From Candidatus Zhuqueibacterota bacterium (GTDB lineage Bacteria > Zhuqueibacterota > Zhuqueibacteria > Zhuqueibacterales > Zhuqueibacteraceae): a stretch of 42,738 nt of DNA. The stretch lies in the NCBI GenBank assembly GCA_022616415.1, contig JAKEEU010000393.1, forward strand, positions 1 to 42,738, read 5' to 3'. Shown here one piece after another: positions 6,620 to 16,519 of this stretch. The notes below the pieces were generated by a model, which saw nothing but the letters and a program-made list of their open reading frames with translations, searched no databases and was not told the origin of the DNA. Each line of letters opens with the position of its first letter. Positions within the stretch are counted from its first letter, which is position 1. Made by a program: the position numbers and the translations under genes.

Positions 6620-9103
6620 ATGTCTGCGAGGCGTAAACTCATCATCGGAGCACTGGCGTTCCTCACCTTCATCCCTTCAGGTGCGCTCCGAGCCGGAACT
6701 TCGGGTATGGTGTCAGGATTTGTGCGCGATAAAGAAACCGGCATGGCGCTGCCCGGCGCCGCCGTCTTCGTTGAGAACACCACCTTCGGTGCGACCGCTG
6801 ATAAATATGGTTTTTATATCATTTATAACTTGCCGGTAGGCAATTACAACCTGCGGGCTAAGATGATCGGTTATCTGACGACAAAGGTCACCGATGTCGA
6901 GGTGAAGACGGACATCAATACGCCGGTCAGTTTCGCCTTAGCGGCGCAGGCGCTGCAGGTTGAGCACGAAATCATCGTCACCGCCCCGCGCATTAAAATT
7001 TACAAAGACGTCAGTGCGAGCGTGCATTTTTTCGATGAGAAAGAGCTGGCGGTGGCGTTGCCGGCGCAAAATTTTCAAGACGCGTTGGCGCTCGCGCCCG
7101 GCTTTGTGGCCAATCGGTTTCGCGGCGGCCGGTCAGCCAATACGCTTTATTTGATCGACGGCATGCCGTCGAGCGGCCCGGTGACCCGCGATTTGGCGTT
7201 TATGGTGCGCAACAGCGCCATCGCCGAAATGGTCGTGCAAACCGGCGGCTTCAACGCCGAATACGGCAACGTCTCCGGCGGCCTGGTCAATATCATCAGC
7301 AAAGAAGGCCGCAACGATTTTCAAGGCATGGCGAAAGTATCGACCGACATCCTGGGCCGCAGCGAGAATGGATTTGAAAACACCCGCCAAGCGGAAATTA
7401 CCTTGAGCGGGCCGTTGACTTTGGGCCTGGGCGGCCCGGTCATCGAGGCCAACTATCTCATTTCCGGCGGATTGAATTTGAGCGATACGCCCAATCGCCA
7501 GGCGATGTCCCGCACAGCGGGATTCTCCTCTCCTCTGGTGTTCAATTACGATTTGAATGTCAGGCTGGCGATACGCGCCTCGAAAAATCTTTACGTTCGC
7601 TGGCAGACGTTGCTCACTGATTATGATTGGCGGCGCTATGATGCAAAATGGGATAACCGCTTGTCCGCCCTGCCCAAACGCAAGAATCGCAGCCTGCGCA
7701 CGAGCCTTTCGTTGACGCACACGCTCGACTCCCGGACGTTTTACAAGCTCGATCTTGTCGGCATGGACTTGCAACGCCGGGTTATGGGCGAAGCGCCGAA
7801 AACCGCGCCGGCGAATGTGCCCGTCGAAAACCAGTCTCTCGCTTCGGCGTGGCCCGGCCTCACCGAGCCGTGGCAAGAGCAAAGCCGCGAGCGCCAGATC
7901 AGCGCGCACCTCAGCTTCATTCGCCAGCTCAATCAGGTGCATCAGCTCAAGGCCGGTATCGAAACGAACGTGTGGAATCTCTCGGTCAATCGCGTGCGAT
8001 ATTTGCTTTGGCCCAACAACTCAAAGAGCAAAACCGGCTTCATCTACAGCCGCTACGAAGATTCGTTTCACGAATATCCTTTTACGCTGGCCGGTTATTT
8101 GAGCCACAAAATCGAGCTCAGCAATTTTCTGCTCGACTTGGGGGCCCGGTACGAATTGTTTTCACCACACGTGCGACGGCAAATCGATCCGGTTGTTGAC
8201 GACAGCGATACGCTGACTGCGAACGGCGCCAACGGCTCCATTCGTTTCAAGCAGACCATTGCGCCGCGCTTGAATATCGCAATTCCGGTCAGTCCGATCG
8301 AGCATTTGTCGTTCAATTTCGGCTGGTTTTACGAGCTGCCACAGTTGCACTATTTGTATTTGACTCAAGCCGGCAATTCGGCAGCGCGCTGGCCGCTGGC
8401 CGGCAACCTCGATCTGAAACCGCATCGCGCCACGGCGTGGGAATTCACTTATCGCCGCGTGCCGGCGCCGCAAAGCGTTTACTCGGTCACCGGGTTTTAT
8501 CGGATTTACGACGATCTCGTCGACGCCTTTCCTTACGTTGAGCGCACGATTAGTGCGGCGGACACCGTTCTGCGTTACGAAAATCGCGCCCAAGCCAGCA
8601 CCACCGGTTTCGAGGTTGCGTTTAAACGCGACTTTGGCCATGGCTTCAACGGCGGATTTTATTACACCCATCAGCGCAGCCTCGGCACGGCCTCGTGGCC
8701 GGAGAGCAATTTGCTGGCGCTGGCCCGCCAGGAGAATAAGATCAACCAAGCGCGTGCGCCCTTGGCGTGGGATCAACACCACACGTTCACGTTCAATCTC
8801 AACTTCGAGAACCGGAAAGGCTTGCTCTTCGATGTTTTTGGCAAATTGAACGGGCCTGCCACCGCGGCGGATTGGCTGACAGGAGAACGGACGCATCTGC
8901 CCTGGCGCCACGACGTCGACCTCAAGCTCATCGTGCCGGTGCGCTGGGACAAGCTGCGTTTCGAGCCGTTTGTGGAAATTCACAATTTGTTCGATGAGCG
9001 CTACAATACGCCCGGCGAGGGCGGCCTGGATTTCAGCGAGCCGCTGTCGAATTTTAGCAGCCAAATCGGCCGGCAAATTTTGGTGGGGATTATGTTGCGA
9101 TAG
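6620..9103 (+). CDS. TonB-dependent outer-membrane receptor with carboxypeptidase-regulatory-like N-terminal domain
   Basis: A receptor of about 827 residues. In order it has a signal peptide (about 1-26), a CarboxypepD_reg-like beta-sandwich (about 28-115, with GFVRDKETGMALPGAAVFVE), a plug domain (about 135-235, with FRGGRSANTLYLIDGMP and GGFNAEYGNVSGGLVNIIS) and a 22-strand-type barrel to the C-terminus. The last residues (GRQILVGIMLR) do not end in the classical aromatic residue. ATG 6620 is preferred over the in-frame TTG 6614 because AGGA lies 9 bp upstream. The family imports or binds large ligands using TonB energy; the ligand here cannot be told. It is on the opposite strand to region 3 and is not closely related to the two receptors there. 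Confidence 0.9.
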   Translation: MSARRKLIIGALAFLTFIPSGALRAGTSGMVSGFVRDKETGMALPGAAVFVENTTFGATADKYGFYIIYNLPVGNYNLRAKMIGYLTTKVTDVEVKTDINTPVSFALAAQALQVEHEIIVTAPRIKIYKDVSASVHFFDEKELAVALPAQNFQDALALAPGFVANRFRGGRSANTLYLIDGMPSSGPVTRDLAFMVRNSAIAEMVVQTGGFNAEYGNVSGGLVNIISKEGRNDFQGMAKVSTDILGRSENGFENTRQAEITLSGPLTLGLGGPVIEANYLISGGLNLSDTPNRQAMSRTAGFSSPLVFNYDLNVRLAIRASKNLYVRWQTLLTDYDWRRYDAKWDNRLSALPKRKNRSLRTSLSLTHTLDSRTFYKLDLVGMDLQRRVMGEAPKTAPANVPVENQSLASAWPGLTEPWQEQSRERQISAHLSFIRQLNQVHQLKAGIETNVWNLSVNRVRYLLWPNNSKSKTGFIYSRYEDSFHEYPFTLAGYLSHKIELSNFLLDLGARYELFSPHVRRQIDPVVDDSDTLTANGANGSIRFKQTIAPRLNIAIPVSPIEHLSFNFGWFYELPQLHYLYLTQAGNSAARWPLAGNLDLKPHRATAWEFTYRRVPAPQSVYSVTGFYRIYDDLVDAFPYVERTISAADTVLRYENRAQASTTGFEVAFKRDFGHGFNGGFYYTHQRSLGTASWPESNLLALARQENKINQARAPLAWDQHHTFTFNLNFENRKGLLFDVFGKLNGPATAADWLTGERTHLPWRHDVDLKLIVPVRWDKLRFEPFVEIHNLFDERYNTPGEGGLDFSEPLSNFSSQIGRQILVGIMLR

Positions 9104-9128
9104 AATACGGCAGCAAGCTATAAAATAA

Positions 9129-9180
9129 AAAGCCTGAACGGGATGGAAGTGTTTGCCCATCTTGTTCAGGCTTTATTATT
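9129..9180. terminator. strong hairpin terminator between convergent genes
   Basis: AAAGCCTGAAC (9129-9139) pairs perfectly with GTTCAGGCTTT (9164-9174), with an inner GATGG/CCATC pairing. It is flanked by A-rich sequence on the left and TTTATTATTT on the right. It lies 26 bp after the receptor stop and is symmetrical enough to serve the convergent minus-strand gene at 9270 as well. Confidence 0.85.
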
Positions 9181-9269
9181 TGTGATGAAGGACATCGCCA
9201 CGATATGCGTCTCTACAACATCGTTGAAATCTCAATCAAATCCTGAAAATATCTAGTTTTTCAAGTTCC

Positions 9270-10529
9270 CTATTTCAATAAGATGAGTTTTTTGCTCACA
9301 ATCAATTCACCCGCTTGCAGCCGATACAGGTAAATGCCGCTGGCTAAATCACGCGCATTCCACTTCACCTCATGATGGCCAGCCGAAAGCTTTGCATTCA
9401 CTAATGTCGCCACTTCGTTGCCTAATGTGTCGTACACTTTCAACACAACTTGATTGAGGCGCGGCAAAGAAAAGCGAATCATTGTGGAGGGATTGAACGG
9501 GTTGGGGTAATTTTGCGCGAGCGCGAATGAGATTGGCCTGTTGCCGGCGTTTTCCTGTACCGCCGTGATTGGCTGCACGCTGCGAAAAACGCCGTCGCCA
9601 TCGGTTCCCGCGAAAATGTAGCTGGTTGTTTTAATCGCCAAAGACCAAACATAGAGATTGGCCAAGCCGGTGTTGATCGGCGTCCAATTTAGGTCGCGAT
9701 CGGTCGAGCGAAAAACCCCGTCGCCATCCATACCGGCAAAAATGTGCCCACTGGCATTGATCGCAAGAGATCGAATGTAAAAATTCTTCAAACCGGCATT
9801 GACGGCAAGCCAGGATTCGCCGTAATCCGTGGAGCGAAAAACGCCGTGGCCGCGCGTACCGGCAAAAATATCGCCGCTGGCACTGACAGCAAGACAATAA
9901 ACTTCTTCATTATCCATCAAGCCAAAATTGGCCGGCTTCCAACTGCTGCCGTTATCGGTGGAGCGAAAGACGCCGCCGCCAAAAGTTCCGGCAAAAACAC
10001 CTCCACTTGCATGAAGGGCAAAACATCGGACATCCATAGTAGTCAGACCGGTATTAACTGCCGTCCAGTTCTCACCATTGTTGGTGGAACGATAGATTCC
10101 GCCGGCCGTCCCGGTCAAAAGATGGCCGAGAGCATTGCGGCCAAACGCGCGGACGGCGACATTCGTCAAACCGGTGTTGGCGGGAGCCCAGCTCGCGCCA
10201 TTATCGGTGGAGCGGAAGACGCCGCTGAAGGTTCCGGCGAAAACATCCCGCGTAATGGGATTGATGACGAGCGCGACAACGTTGACGTTGGTCAAACCGG
10301 CGCTGCTTGGTATCCAGCTCTCACCGTCGTCAGCAGTGTGAAAAACACCGGCGCCGCGCGTTGCGGCCCAAATATCCTGAGTGAGAGGATTGATGGCGAG
10401 TGACGAAACGCTGCCGCCAATCGGCCCGTTGGTTTGTTGCCAAAAATTGGCTTGGGCGAATCCAACTCTCGTTCCCAATGCCAACAGCAAACCCAGCATA
10501 AAATATAACAACCTATCTGAATATTTCAT
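9270..10529 (-). CDS. secreted Asp-box beta-propeller protein with T9SS-type C-terminal sorting domain
   Basis: A 419-residue exported protein. It has a signal peptide of about 25 residues ending ...GFAQA, followed by six to seven repeats of about 43 residues, each with a VFRSTDNGASW-like Asp-box, a hallmark of BNR/sialidase-type propellers. From about residue 330 it carries the FlgD-like C-terminal domain: LAQNYPNPFNPSTMIRFSLP, ASGIYLYRLQAGE and a final basic VSKKLILLK. Such domains direct export through the type IX system in related phyla. Asp-box propellers often mediate binding rather than catalysis, and sialidase catalytic residues were not identified. The gene starts 8 bp after the stop of the FG-GAP gene, so the two probably form an operon. 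Confidence 0.85.
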   Translation of the reverse strand: MKYSDRLLYFMLGLLLALGTRVGFAQANFWQQTNGPIGGSVSSLAINPLTQDIWAATRGAGVFHTADDGESWIPSSAGLTNVNVVALVINPITRDVFAGTFSGVFRSTDNGASWAPANTGLTNVAVRAFGRNALGHLLTGTAGGIYRSTNNGENWTAVNTGLTTMDVRCFALHASGGVFAGTFGGGVFRSTDNGSSWKPANFGLMDNEEVYCLAVSASGDIFAGTRGHGVFRSTDYGESWLAVNAGLKNFYIRSLAINASGHIFAGMDGDGVFRSTDRDLNWTPINTGLANLYVWSLAIKTTSYIFAGTDGDGVFRSVQPITAVQENAGNRPISFALAQNYPNPFNPSTMIRFSLPRLNQVVLKVYDTLGNEVATLVNAKLSAGHHEVKWNARDLASGIYLYRLQAGELIVSKKLILLK

Positions 10530-10537
10530 GGCACCGG

Positions 10538-12334
10538 TTATTTCATGAGGACAAGTTTTCTCCGCATGACAACATCATTTGCTATTTTCACCACATATAA
10601 ATACAGGCCGCTTGCGATGGGCTTGCCGAAATCATCCCGGCTGTCCCAATGAAGCTGCATCGAGCCAGGCGCGGCGGTTCCGTCAAACAAACTCCTGAGC
10701 TTTTGCCCTTGCAAATTATAAATAGACACTTCAAACACGCCGGCATTAGTAGGCACCTCCAGCGGGATGATCGTTCCGGCATTGAATGGGTTGGGATAAT
10801 TCTGGTGCAATTCGAAGTCCGTGGGAAGTGTGAGCTTGTTTTTCTCGTCAGCAACGCCAGTGACGAGTTCTCCGGAAAGGACGTAAACCCGTCCCGCCGG
10901 CGTCGCGCTCTCCGCAGCCAGAATAATATCATTGCGGCCGTCATGATTCAGATCGCCGGCGAGGACGGCGCTTCCTAAAACATGATCCGGCGCCGCACCC
11001 AATGCCGTGAGGTCGACGGCTTCGGCTTTAATTATTTTTTCCGAGATCGCAGCGCGCCCAAGCACAACGAGCGCCGCGCCGGATTGATTTCTATTCACCA
11101 AAGACGTAAATGGCGCCCCCATCACCAAATCTTCCTTGCCGTCGCTATTGAGATCTCCCACCGCCAGCGAAAAACCGAGATTGGCATCATCCGAGCCACC
11201 GACGATCGTCACGTCGGCAGAGTCAATGGCCATATCAAATTGCTTCGGCCATGACGGCGGATTCAAAAAAACAAAAATCTTGCCGGTATTGAGCGCCGCG
11301 CCTTCGTCGGCTCCTCTGGCGCCGACCATGAGATCCGCCTGGCCGTCGCCATTGAAATCTCCGGACGCTACCGCAATTCCCAAATGATCCTGCCGCCTGC
11401 TGCCGGAAATCGTCAAGTCGGCTTCCTGGGTGGCGAGATCGATCACCTCGCCGAGACTGTCACTGCCGAAAATGACAAAAGTCTTGCCGGCATCGACGCC
11501 ATTGATTGTGTTTGCTTTGAAATTACCGATGATCAAATCATCCCGGCCATCCCGATTCAAATCGCCAGCGGCCACAGCATTGCCGATGAACTGCGTGATT
11601 GCCTGGCCGAATACCGCCAAGTCCGGCGGCGTCTGCGCCAGATCGAAGAGGGGTGGCAAATGCTTCCGCCCATAAATGACATAAACCTTGCCGCCGTTGG
11701 GCCGGTTTGGCGGGCTTGCCAGCCGGGCGCCGGCAATCAAATCGTCAACGCCATCGTGGTTGAGGTCGCCGGTGGCCAACGCCTCGCCCAAGCTATTGAG
11801 CGCGGCCTCGCCGCTTATTTGCATTTCCGCTTCCAAAGCCGCCATCACTTTTGGAAAGACGGCGCGACCCAAAATCACCGAAATCATGCCGGCATTTTCT
11901 CCGGCATTCGCCGCGGCGCCGGGCTGCCCGATAATGATGTCGCCGAAACCATCGGCATTCAGGTCGGCAACTGCTAATGCGGTCCCCAGCCCGCCATGCG
12001 TTTGCCAGGCTTCTATCTCGACATCGGCGCGCGCGATATTGAGATCGACCAAACCGCCAAAAGCCGGCCGGCCGAAAATGACATAAACGCGGCCCGCCAA
12101 GGGCTGGGATTGGGCGTTAAGACCGGGCGCGCCAATGACCAGGTCCGGTATGGCGTCGCCATTGACGTCGCCAACCGCCAAAGCATGTCCGGTTAGATTG
12201 AAAGATTGCAAGCCGACAATTTCGACGTTGGCTTTTTGCGTGGCTAAATCGAAATGCCGCTGGGCGGCGACAGGTAAATTCGAGGCGGCGACAAGCATTC
12301 CTGCGATTATTAAATAACTTCCAACTTTTTTCAT
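10538..12334 (-). CDS. secreted FG-GAP (integrin-alpha-like) propeller protein with T9SS-type C-terminal sorting domain
   Basis: A 598-residue exported protein. A signal peptide (about 1-24, ending PVAAQ) is followed by seven FG-GAP repeats. Their calcium-binding loops read DVNGDAIPD, DLNADGFGD, DLNHDGVDD, DLNRDGRDD, DFNGDGQAD, DLNSDGKED and DLNHDGRND. Seven blades would close one integrin-alpha-type propeller. The C-terminal ~90 residues hold the sorting domain: HQNYPNPFNAGTIIPLEVP, SGLYLYVVKIAND and final RRKLVLMK. The likely role is calcium-dependent adhesion or binding at the cell surface; the ligand is unknown. The ATG has a GAGG motif upstream. It probably shares a transcript with the downstream propeller gene. 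Confidence 0.88.
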   Translation of the reverse strand: MKKVGSYLIIAGMLVAASNLPVAAQRHFDLATQKANVEIVGLQSFNLTGHALAVGDVNGDAIPDLVIGAPGLNAQSQPLAGRVYVIFGRPAFGGLVDLNIARADVEIEAWQTHGGLGTALAVADLNADGFGDIIIGQPGAAANAGENAGMISVILGRAVFPKVMAALEAEMQISGEAALNSLGEALATGDLNHDGVDDLIAGARLASPPNRPNGGKVYVIYGRKHLPPLFDLAQTPPDLAVFGQAITQFIGNAVAAGDLNRDGRDDLIIGNFKANTINGVDAGKTFVIFGSDSLGEVIDLATQEADLTISGSRRQDHLGIAVASGDFNGDGQADLMVGARGADEGAALNTGKIFVFLNPPSWPKQFDMAIDSADVTIVGGSDDANLGFSLAVGDLNSDGKEDLVMGAPFTSLVNRNQSGAALVVLGRAAISEKIIKAEAVDLTALGAAPDHVLGSAVLAGDLNHDGRNDIILAAESATPAGRVYVLSGELVTGVADEKNKLTLPTDFELHQNYPNPFNAGTIIPLEVPTNAGVFEVSIYNLQGQKLRSLFDGTAAPGSMQLHWDSRDDFGKPIASGLYLYVVKIANDVVMRRKLVLMK

Positions 12335-12384
12335 GGCATGACCTCACTGAAAAATGTGGCGTTGCACTGCAAAAAACAATTTCT

Positions 12385-13309
12385 TTATTTGAACACGCCG
12401 AGCTTCCGCGTTTGCACAAAGGCACCGGCCTGGAAGCGGTAAAAATAAATTCCGCTGGGCAAGCCGGCAGGACTCCATTTTCTATTGTAGCGCCCCGCAG
12501 CCAGATTCTCCTTAACAACCACGGCCACCTCTTCGCCAAGCAAATTATAAATTTTCAAACTCACAAACTCATCGTGAGGGATGGTGAAATCAAATGTTGT
12601 TCCCGGGTTGAAAGGATTGGGATAGTTTTGCTCCAATGCATAAACCCGCGGTCCTTTTGCCGGTGTTTCCTCAACGCCGGTAATCAACCATTGATTTTGA
12701 TAAGCCAATTGTGCAAGCAGAGCATTCTGCTTCAAGAGCTGGACGCTTTCCAGGCCGGTGGAACCTTGCGCAATAATGATTGCCGAGCAAAAGCGGTTTG
12801 CCGTTCACATTCACTGGCGCGCCATCAGCCGCCGGCCAGTTTAAATAATCAGGATTTCCGGAAGGGTTCGCAACGTCACCATTATTGATAAAGTAAACTT
12901 TGAAGCGCGCATCTTGGGGATTGGCCGGCGTACCGGCGACTCCGGTTGAATGTCCGATGACATTACCCGGTTGAAACTCCGAACTGTATTCCCCAACGGC
13001 GGTGACAATTTCTCCTTCTTTCATGCCAACCAGCCAGAGATCGGAAGCGAAAGCGATAGTTTTACCGGAGTTGAGCGGCCATTCCATGCCGGGTCCCGCG
13101 ACCGGGCTAACAAGCTGCCCATGATTAGAAAGATAGTCGCCGAGCCGATTCGGCGTCCACAATGGACGGTGAATGCCCAGTGCTTTGGATAGCGTTTGAC
13201 CTTTGCCTTTGGCACGATCATCTCCAGTGCCAAAGCTGACGCGCTGGCCGTTTAGGAATATTATCACAAAACAAACCAGCGCGAGCGAAAACTTCATAGA
13301 CTTTTGCAT
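12385..13309 (-). pseudogene. family F pseudogene: internal deletion with frameshift, type A sorting domain retained
   Basis: The first ~180 codons (from ATG 13309, after AAGAGGAG) encode a signal peptide and the family F N-terminal module: IHRPLWTPNRLGDYLSNHG, GPGMEWPLNSGKTIAFAS, VNVNGKPLLLG. At about 12793 the frame runs into unrelated codons. The neighbouring frame resumes with IIIAQGSTGLESVQLLKQ, which in the intact 13342-16299 paralogue lies about 215 residues further on (VVGIVIAQGKTWQESVTLLK). Sequence between GKPLLLG and IIIAQG is therefore deleted and the join is out of frame. The second frame continues to a T9SS-type sorting domain (EQNYPNPFNPGTTFDF to RKLGVFK), not the usual family F tail. 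The parent was thus a shorter variant. Reading it as two separate genes is unlikely. Confidence 0.85.
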
Positions 13310-13341
13310 AACACTCCTCTTTGATCCTTGAGAATGTACAC

Positions 13342-16299
13342 TTAAAAGACAACAACTTTTATCACCTTTTGCCCGATCTCGCCCATGTCAATATGCACAA
13401 TATAAATCCCGCTCCCCACTTGGCGGCCGGCGGAATTGCGCAAATCCCATGTCTCGAACTGAGTGCCGTTGGTGTGTTCGATGGTGCGCACCAAATCTGC
13501 TACAAGCGTGTAAATCAGAATCTTGGCGTGGCCTTCCGGCAGATGGGTAAACGTGACGAATTGATCCGCCGGATGCTGCAAATCCAGCCAGCCGCGGTTA
13601 TACGGATTTGGGAAGACGTTCACTAATTTTGCCGCTTGCCGGCGAGCCAATTCACGATCGTTCCGTATCGGCGCAACGCTCTTGAACACGAAAACGTCTT
13701 TTTCATCAGGGAAAAAATAAGGCTCGATTCGCAACACCTGTCCATCGCGCCACTCCGGCATCGTTTTGCCCTCACGCAAAACCGGCCAGAAGGTATAAAG
13801 CACGTCAAAGTCGCGCGCATGAAGCAGAAGGCTCCGGCTCGTATAATATGGATCAGGCGTATCACCGCTGTAATTGCTAAACAAAATGTGAAAATAATTG
13901 CGATCACTCGGATTCGGAGTGGGATCCCACAGATTGTTTTCAGCGCCGGCTTGCTCAACATAAGCCACATTGAGCTGGCGTGCCGGCGACGAAGTCACGT
14001 CCCATACGGTGAAATGCTGCGGCTCATAACTGAGGAATCTGTAATTCGGTGTACCACCGCGAAGGTAACCGTAAGCGCGCTGGCCATCGGCTTTTTCGCG
14101 GAATCTGATCTCGACGGCCACATATTGCTCATCAGGAATGGCAATATAATCACGATCCAGGCCACGAGTGATGTCTTTTCCACTCCATTTAAAAAAGGTA
14201 AACCATTGCGCCGCGGTTGGGGTAAATGACCACTTATCCTCATCCGGTGGGCCAAACATTTTGACCAGCAATCCATCCATCACAGGAAAATTTTCCGGAT
14301 CATCATAGCCGTAATTCTCCCAACCTGAAATCCTCGTTTCGCCTGTGGTGGAATCCGTCACCTCCCAAACCATGCCGCGATCCGGCTGTTTGTGAACCGT
14401 CACTTTATAATGATGTCCAGTTAATGCGTTCGGATCGACGACGATGGGATAAATTTTTCCCGTGCTTCGCCCAAAGTGAGCGACGGCCAGCGTGTCGCCA
14501 AAGGCTGCGGTCAATCTCGTTCCCAAAGCCGGGCTTTGCGGCCGCGCCGTGATAATTTGCAGCGGACTCTCAAGCGTCTTCGGAGTGCCGAATGGATTAT
14601 AGGCATACGCCGTCACCGCAAAGTGGTAAGTTTGGTTGCGAATGAGCGGGGTGCGGCCGGCAACAAAATCCTCCGTAATCCGAAAGTAACGCTGCAAGCC
14701 GGTGTCGTTCGCCTCCTGCACGGTCCGATTAACCATGTCGCCGGTTTCCGGATCAAACACATCATCGCGAATTTTAATCACGCCGTCGATTACATCAAAA
14801 CCGGCAATTCTTTTAATGACCGTCGCGGCTTCGAGGCTCGAGGCGTTGAGCTGATAAAGGTTATAACCCTGAAAAGCAAAAACGGCCGGGTTGCCGAGCG
14901 AGTCGAGAACGAATTGATCATTGACCCGATAAGATTCGGCGCTCGTATCCCAGGTTAACAAGATAGAAGTTGTGTCTGATGACACATTAACGGCGGGATT
15001 GGGAGGAAAAGGCGGCGATGGGTAATGGTTGCGATAAGCGTATTGCGCCATTTTAGAATGCCGCTTCAACAGCGTTACACTCTCTTGCCAGGTTTTTCCT
15101 TGCGCAATGACGATGCCAACCACGGCTTGTTGACCGTCTCCGTCAGCGAGATTAAATGGGCCGGATGACATCAAAAAACGCTTGTCGCTGGGGCGATCAT
15201 CCAGCCAGCCCGTTCCAGCCACAGGATCGCCTGCGTGCCAAAATTTGGTGGATTGATTGGTCAGTGGGTCAATAATTGAGCCACCATGTTTGTCAAAACC
15301 TTGAATATAAATATAGGCTTCCAGACCGTCTTCGGGATAAGGGTAATAGCCAGGAAGACCAGCACCGTTTATTTGTTTGTGAAACGCGATCATCGGAACA
15401 CGTGCGGTCGACGCGATAGTCGGGCCTTCCAAAAGAACGTATCCGATTGCCGGCGGATTAGGGCCATATAAAGCATCCGATTGAGTTTTGTAATGATATC
15501 CCAACGACAATGCCGTATCGCAGCCAACTAAATCTCGTGCATCGCCAATGTCGATGTCTGCCCAGAAGGCGGTGTAAGCATCCTTAATATTTTTTCCGCT
15601 TTTATTGATGAACTTGAATTTGAAAAACATCATGTCGCCGAAAGCATCGCGGCGGTCAAACGCCCACGCCGTCATCTGCACTTCGACGCCCATCGGTTTC
15701 GTCCCAAAATGCTTGGCGTGAAGCGTGTCATTGAAATCATTGAAAACCGCCCACGCGGTGGAAGTGCCGAGCAAAAGCGGTTTGCCGCTCGCGTCAATCG
15801 GCGCGCCATCGGCAATTGGCCAATTCACATAATCGGGATTGCGGAGCGGATTGGCCAGATTTTCGCGGTTGATGATATAAACCTTATAGCGAGGGTCATT
15901 GGCATCGCTCGCGATACCGCTTGAACCAGGTTTCCAACCAATCACTTTACCGGGTTGAAACTCGGTTACATATTCAACTGCTGCCGTGACAATGTCATTC
16001 TCTTTGATGCCTGCCAACCAAATTCCGGAGGCGAAATTGATGGTTTTGCCGGCGCCAATCGGCCATTCCATACCGGCGCCAACGTTTTGAAGGTAACTGA
16101 CAAATTGACCATTATTGGCAATACGATTGCCAATACGGTTGGGCGTCCAAAAAGGGCGGTCAATGCCAAAGACTTCCGCCGATTTCACGCCTTTATTTCG
16201 GTGAATATTTTTAACCTCTTGATGGGCGGCATTGCTGTTCATGAAAAGTATAATCATGAAAAGTAAGGCGATAATCAAAAAAGGTAGCGCTTTTCGCAT
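13342..16299 (-). CDS. family F: ~1,000-residue secreted protein with Fn3-like module and FlgD-like C-terminal domain
   Basis: A 985-residue exported protein of a family I cannot name. It has a signal or anchor segment (1-22), then a conserved N-terminal module (about 40-410) with FGIDRPFWTPNRIGNRIANNG, GMEWPIGAGKTINFASGIWL, DGAPIDASGKPLLLGTSTAW, the acidic FWADIDIGDARDLVGCDT and KFWHAGDP. A fibronectin-type-III-like part follows (about 440-570; ILLTWDTSAESYRV, FQGYNLYQ). The last part is a FlgD-like tail (from about 895; VFPNPYNRGWLDL, SGIYIVHIDMG). The tail resembles T9SS sorting domains but ends KVVVF rather than in basic residues. It follows the scrap at 16313-16517 with a 13-bp gap. It may be a partner of the receptor at 16520. 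The internal DDRPSDKRFLMSSGPF segment is shared by all copies. Confidence 0.8.
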   Translation of the reverse strand: MRKALPFLIIALLFMIILFMNSNAAHQEVKNIHRNKGVKSAEVFGIDRPFWTPNRIGNRIANNGQFVSYLQNVGAGMEWPIGAGKTINFASGIWLAGIKENDIVTAAVEYVTEFQPGKVIGWKPGSSGIASDANDPRYKVYIINRENLANPLRNPDYVNWPIADGAPIDASGKPLLLGTSTAWAVFNDFNDTLHAKHFGTKPMGVEVQMTAWAFDRRDAFGDMMFFKFKFINKSGKNIKDAYTAFWADIDIGDARDLVGCDTALSLGYHYKTQSDALYGPNPPAIGYVLLEGPTIASTARVPMIAFHKQINGAGLPGYYPYPEDGLEAYIYIQGFDKHGGSIIDPLTNQSTKFWHAGDPVAGTGWLDDRPSDKRFLMSSGPFNLADGDGQQAVVGIVIAQGKTWQESVTLLKRHSKMAQYAYRNHYPSPPFPPNPAVNVSSDTTSILLTWDTSAESYRVNDQFVLDSLGNPAVFAFQGYNLYQLNASSLEAATVIKRIAGFDVIDGVIKIRDDVFDPETGDMVNRTVQEANDTGLQRYFRITEDFVAGRTPLIRNQTYHFAVTAYAYNPFGTPKTLESPLQIITARPQSPALGTRLTAAFGDTLAVAHFGRSTGKIYPIVVDPNALTGHHYKVTVHKQPDRGMVWEVTDSTTGETRISGWENYGYDDPENFPVMDGLLVKMFGPPDEDKWSFTPTAAQWFTFFKWSGKDITRGLDRDYIAIPDEQYVAVEIRFREKADGQRAYGYLRGGTPNYRFLSYEPQHFTVWDVTSSPARQLNVAYVEQAGAENNLWDPTPNPSDRNYFHILFSNYSGDTPDPYYTSRSLLLHARDFDVLYTFWPVLREGKTMPEWRDGQVLRIEPYFFPDEKDVFVFKSVAPIRNDRELARRQAAKLVNVFPNPYNRGWLDLQHPADQFVTFTHLPEGHAKILIYTLVADLVRTIEHTNGTQFETWDLRNSAGRQVGSGIYIVHIDMGEIGQKVIKVVVF

Positions 16300-16312
16300 G
16301 ACTTCATCTCGA

Positions 16313-16517
16313 CTAAAAAATCACTAGCTTCAACACCTTCATCTCAATCCCCCCATGTCGATGTGCACGACATAAATTCCGCTCCCCACTTGGCGGTCGG
16401 CGGAATTGCGCAAATTCCATGTCTCGAATGGGGTGCCGTTAGTATGATCGATCCGGCGCACCAAATCCGCCGAGAGCGTGTAAATCAGAATCTTGGCGTG
16501 GCCTTCCTGCAGATGCG
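16313..16517 (-). pseudogene. C-terminal scrap of a family F gene, frameshifted
   Basis: The minus-strand translation starts HLQEGHAKILIYTLSADLV and continues through SGIYVVHIDMG, matching the last ~60 residues of the 985-residue family F protein. A frameshift in a run of G (CATGGGGGGATTG) breaks the frame. The final MKVLKLVIF and stop are found in the next frame. Nothing upstream of this tail survives: the match begins 3-5 bp after the stop codon of the receptor gene at 16520. It is a gene remnant squeezed between two intact genes. Confidence 0.85.
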
Positions 16518-16519
16518 CC

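Noticed and set aside
12385..12735. Independent small gene for a sorting-domain protein
   Set aside because: Its first residues align with the interior of family F (IAQG-ESVQLLK region), so it is the second half of a broken gene.
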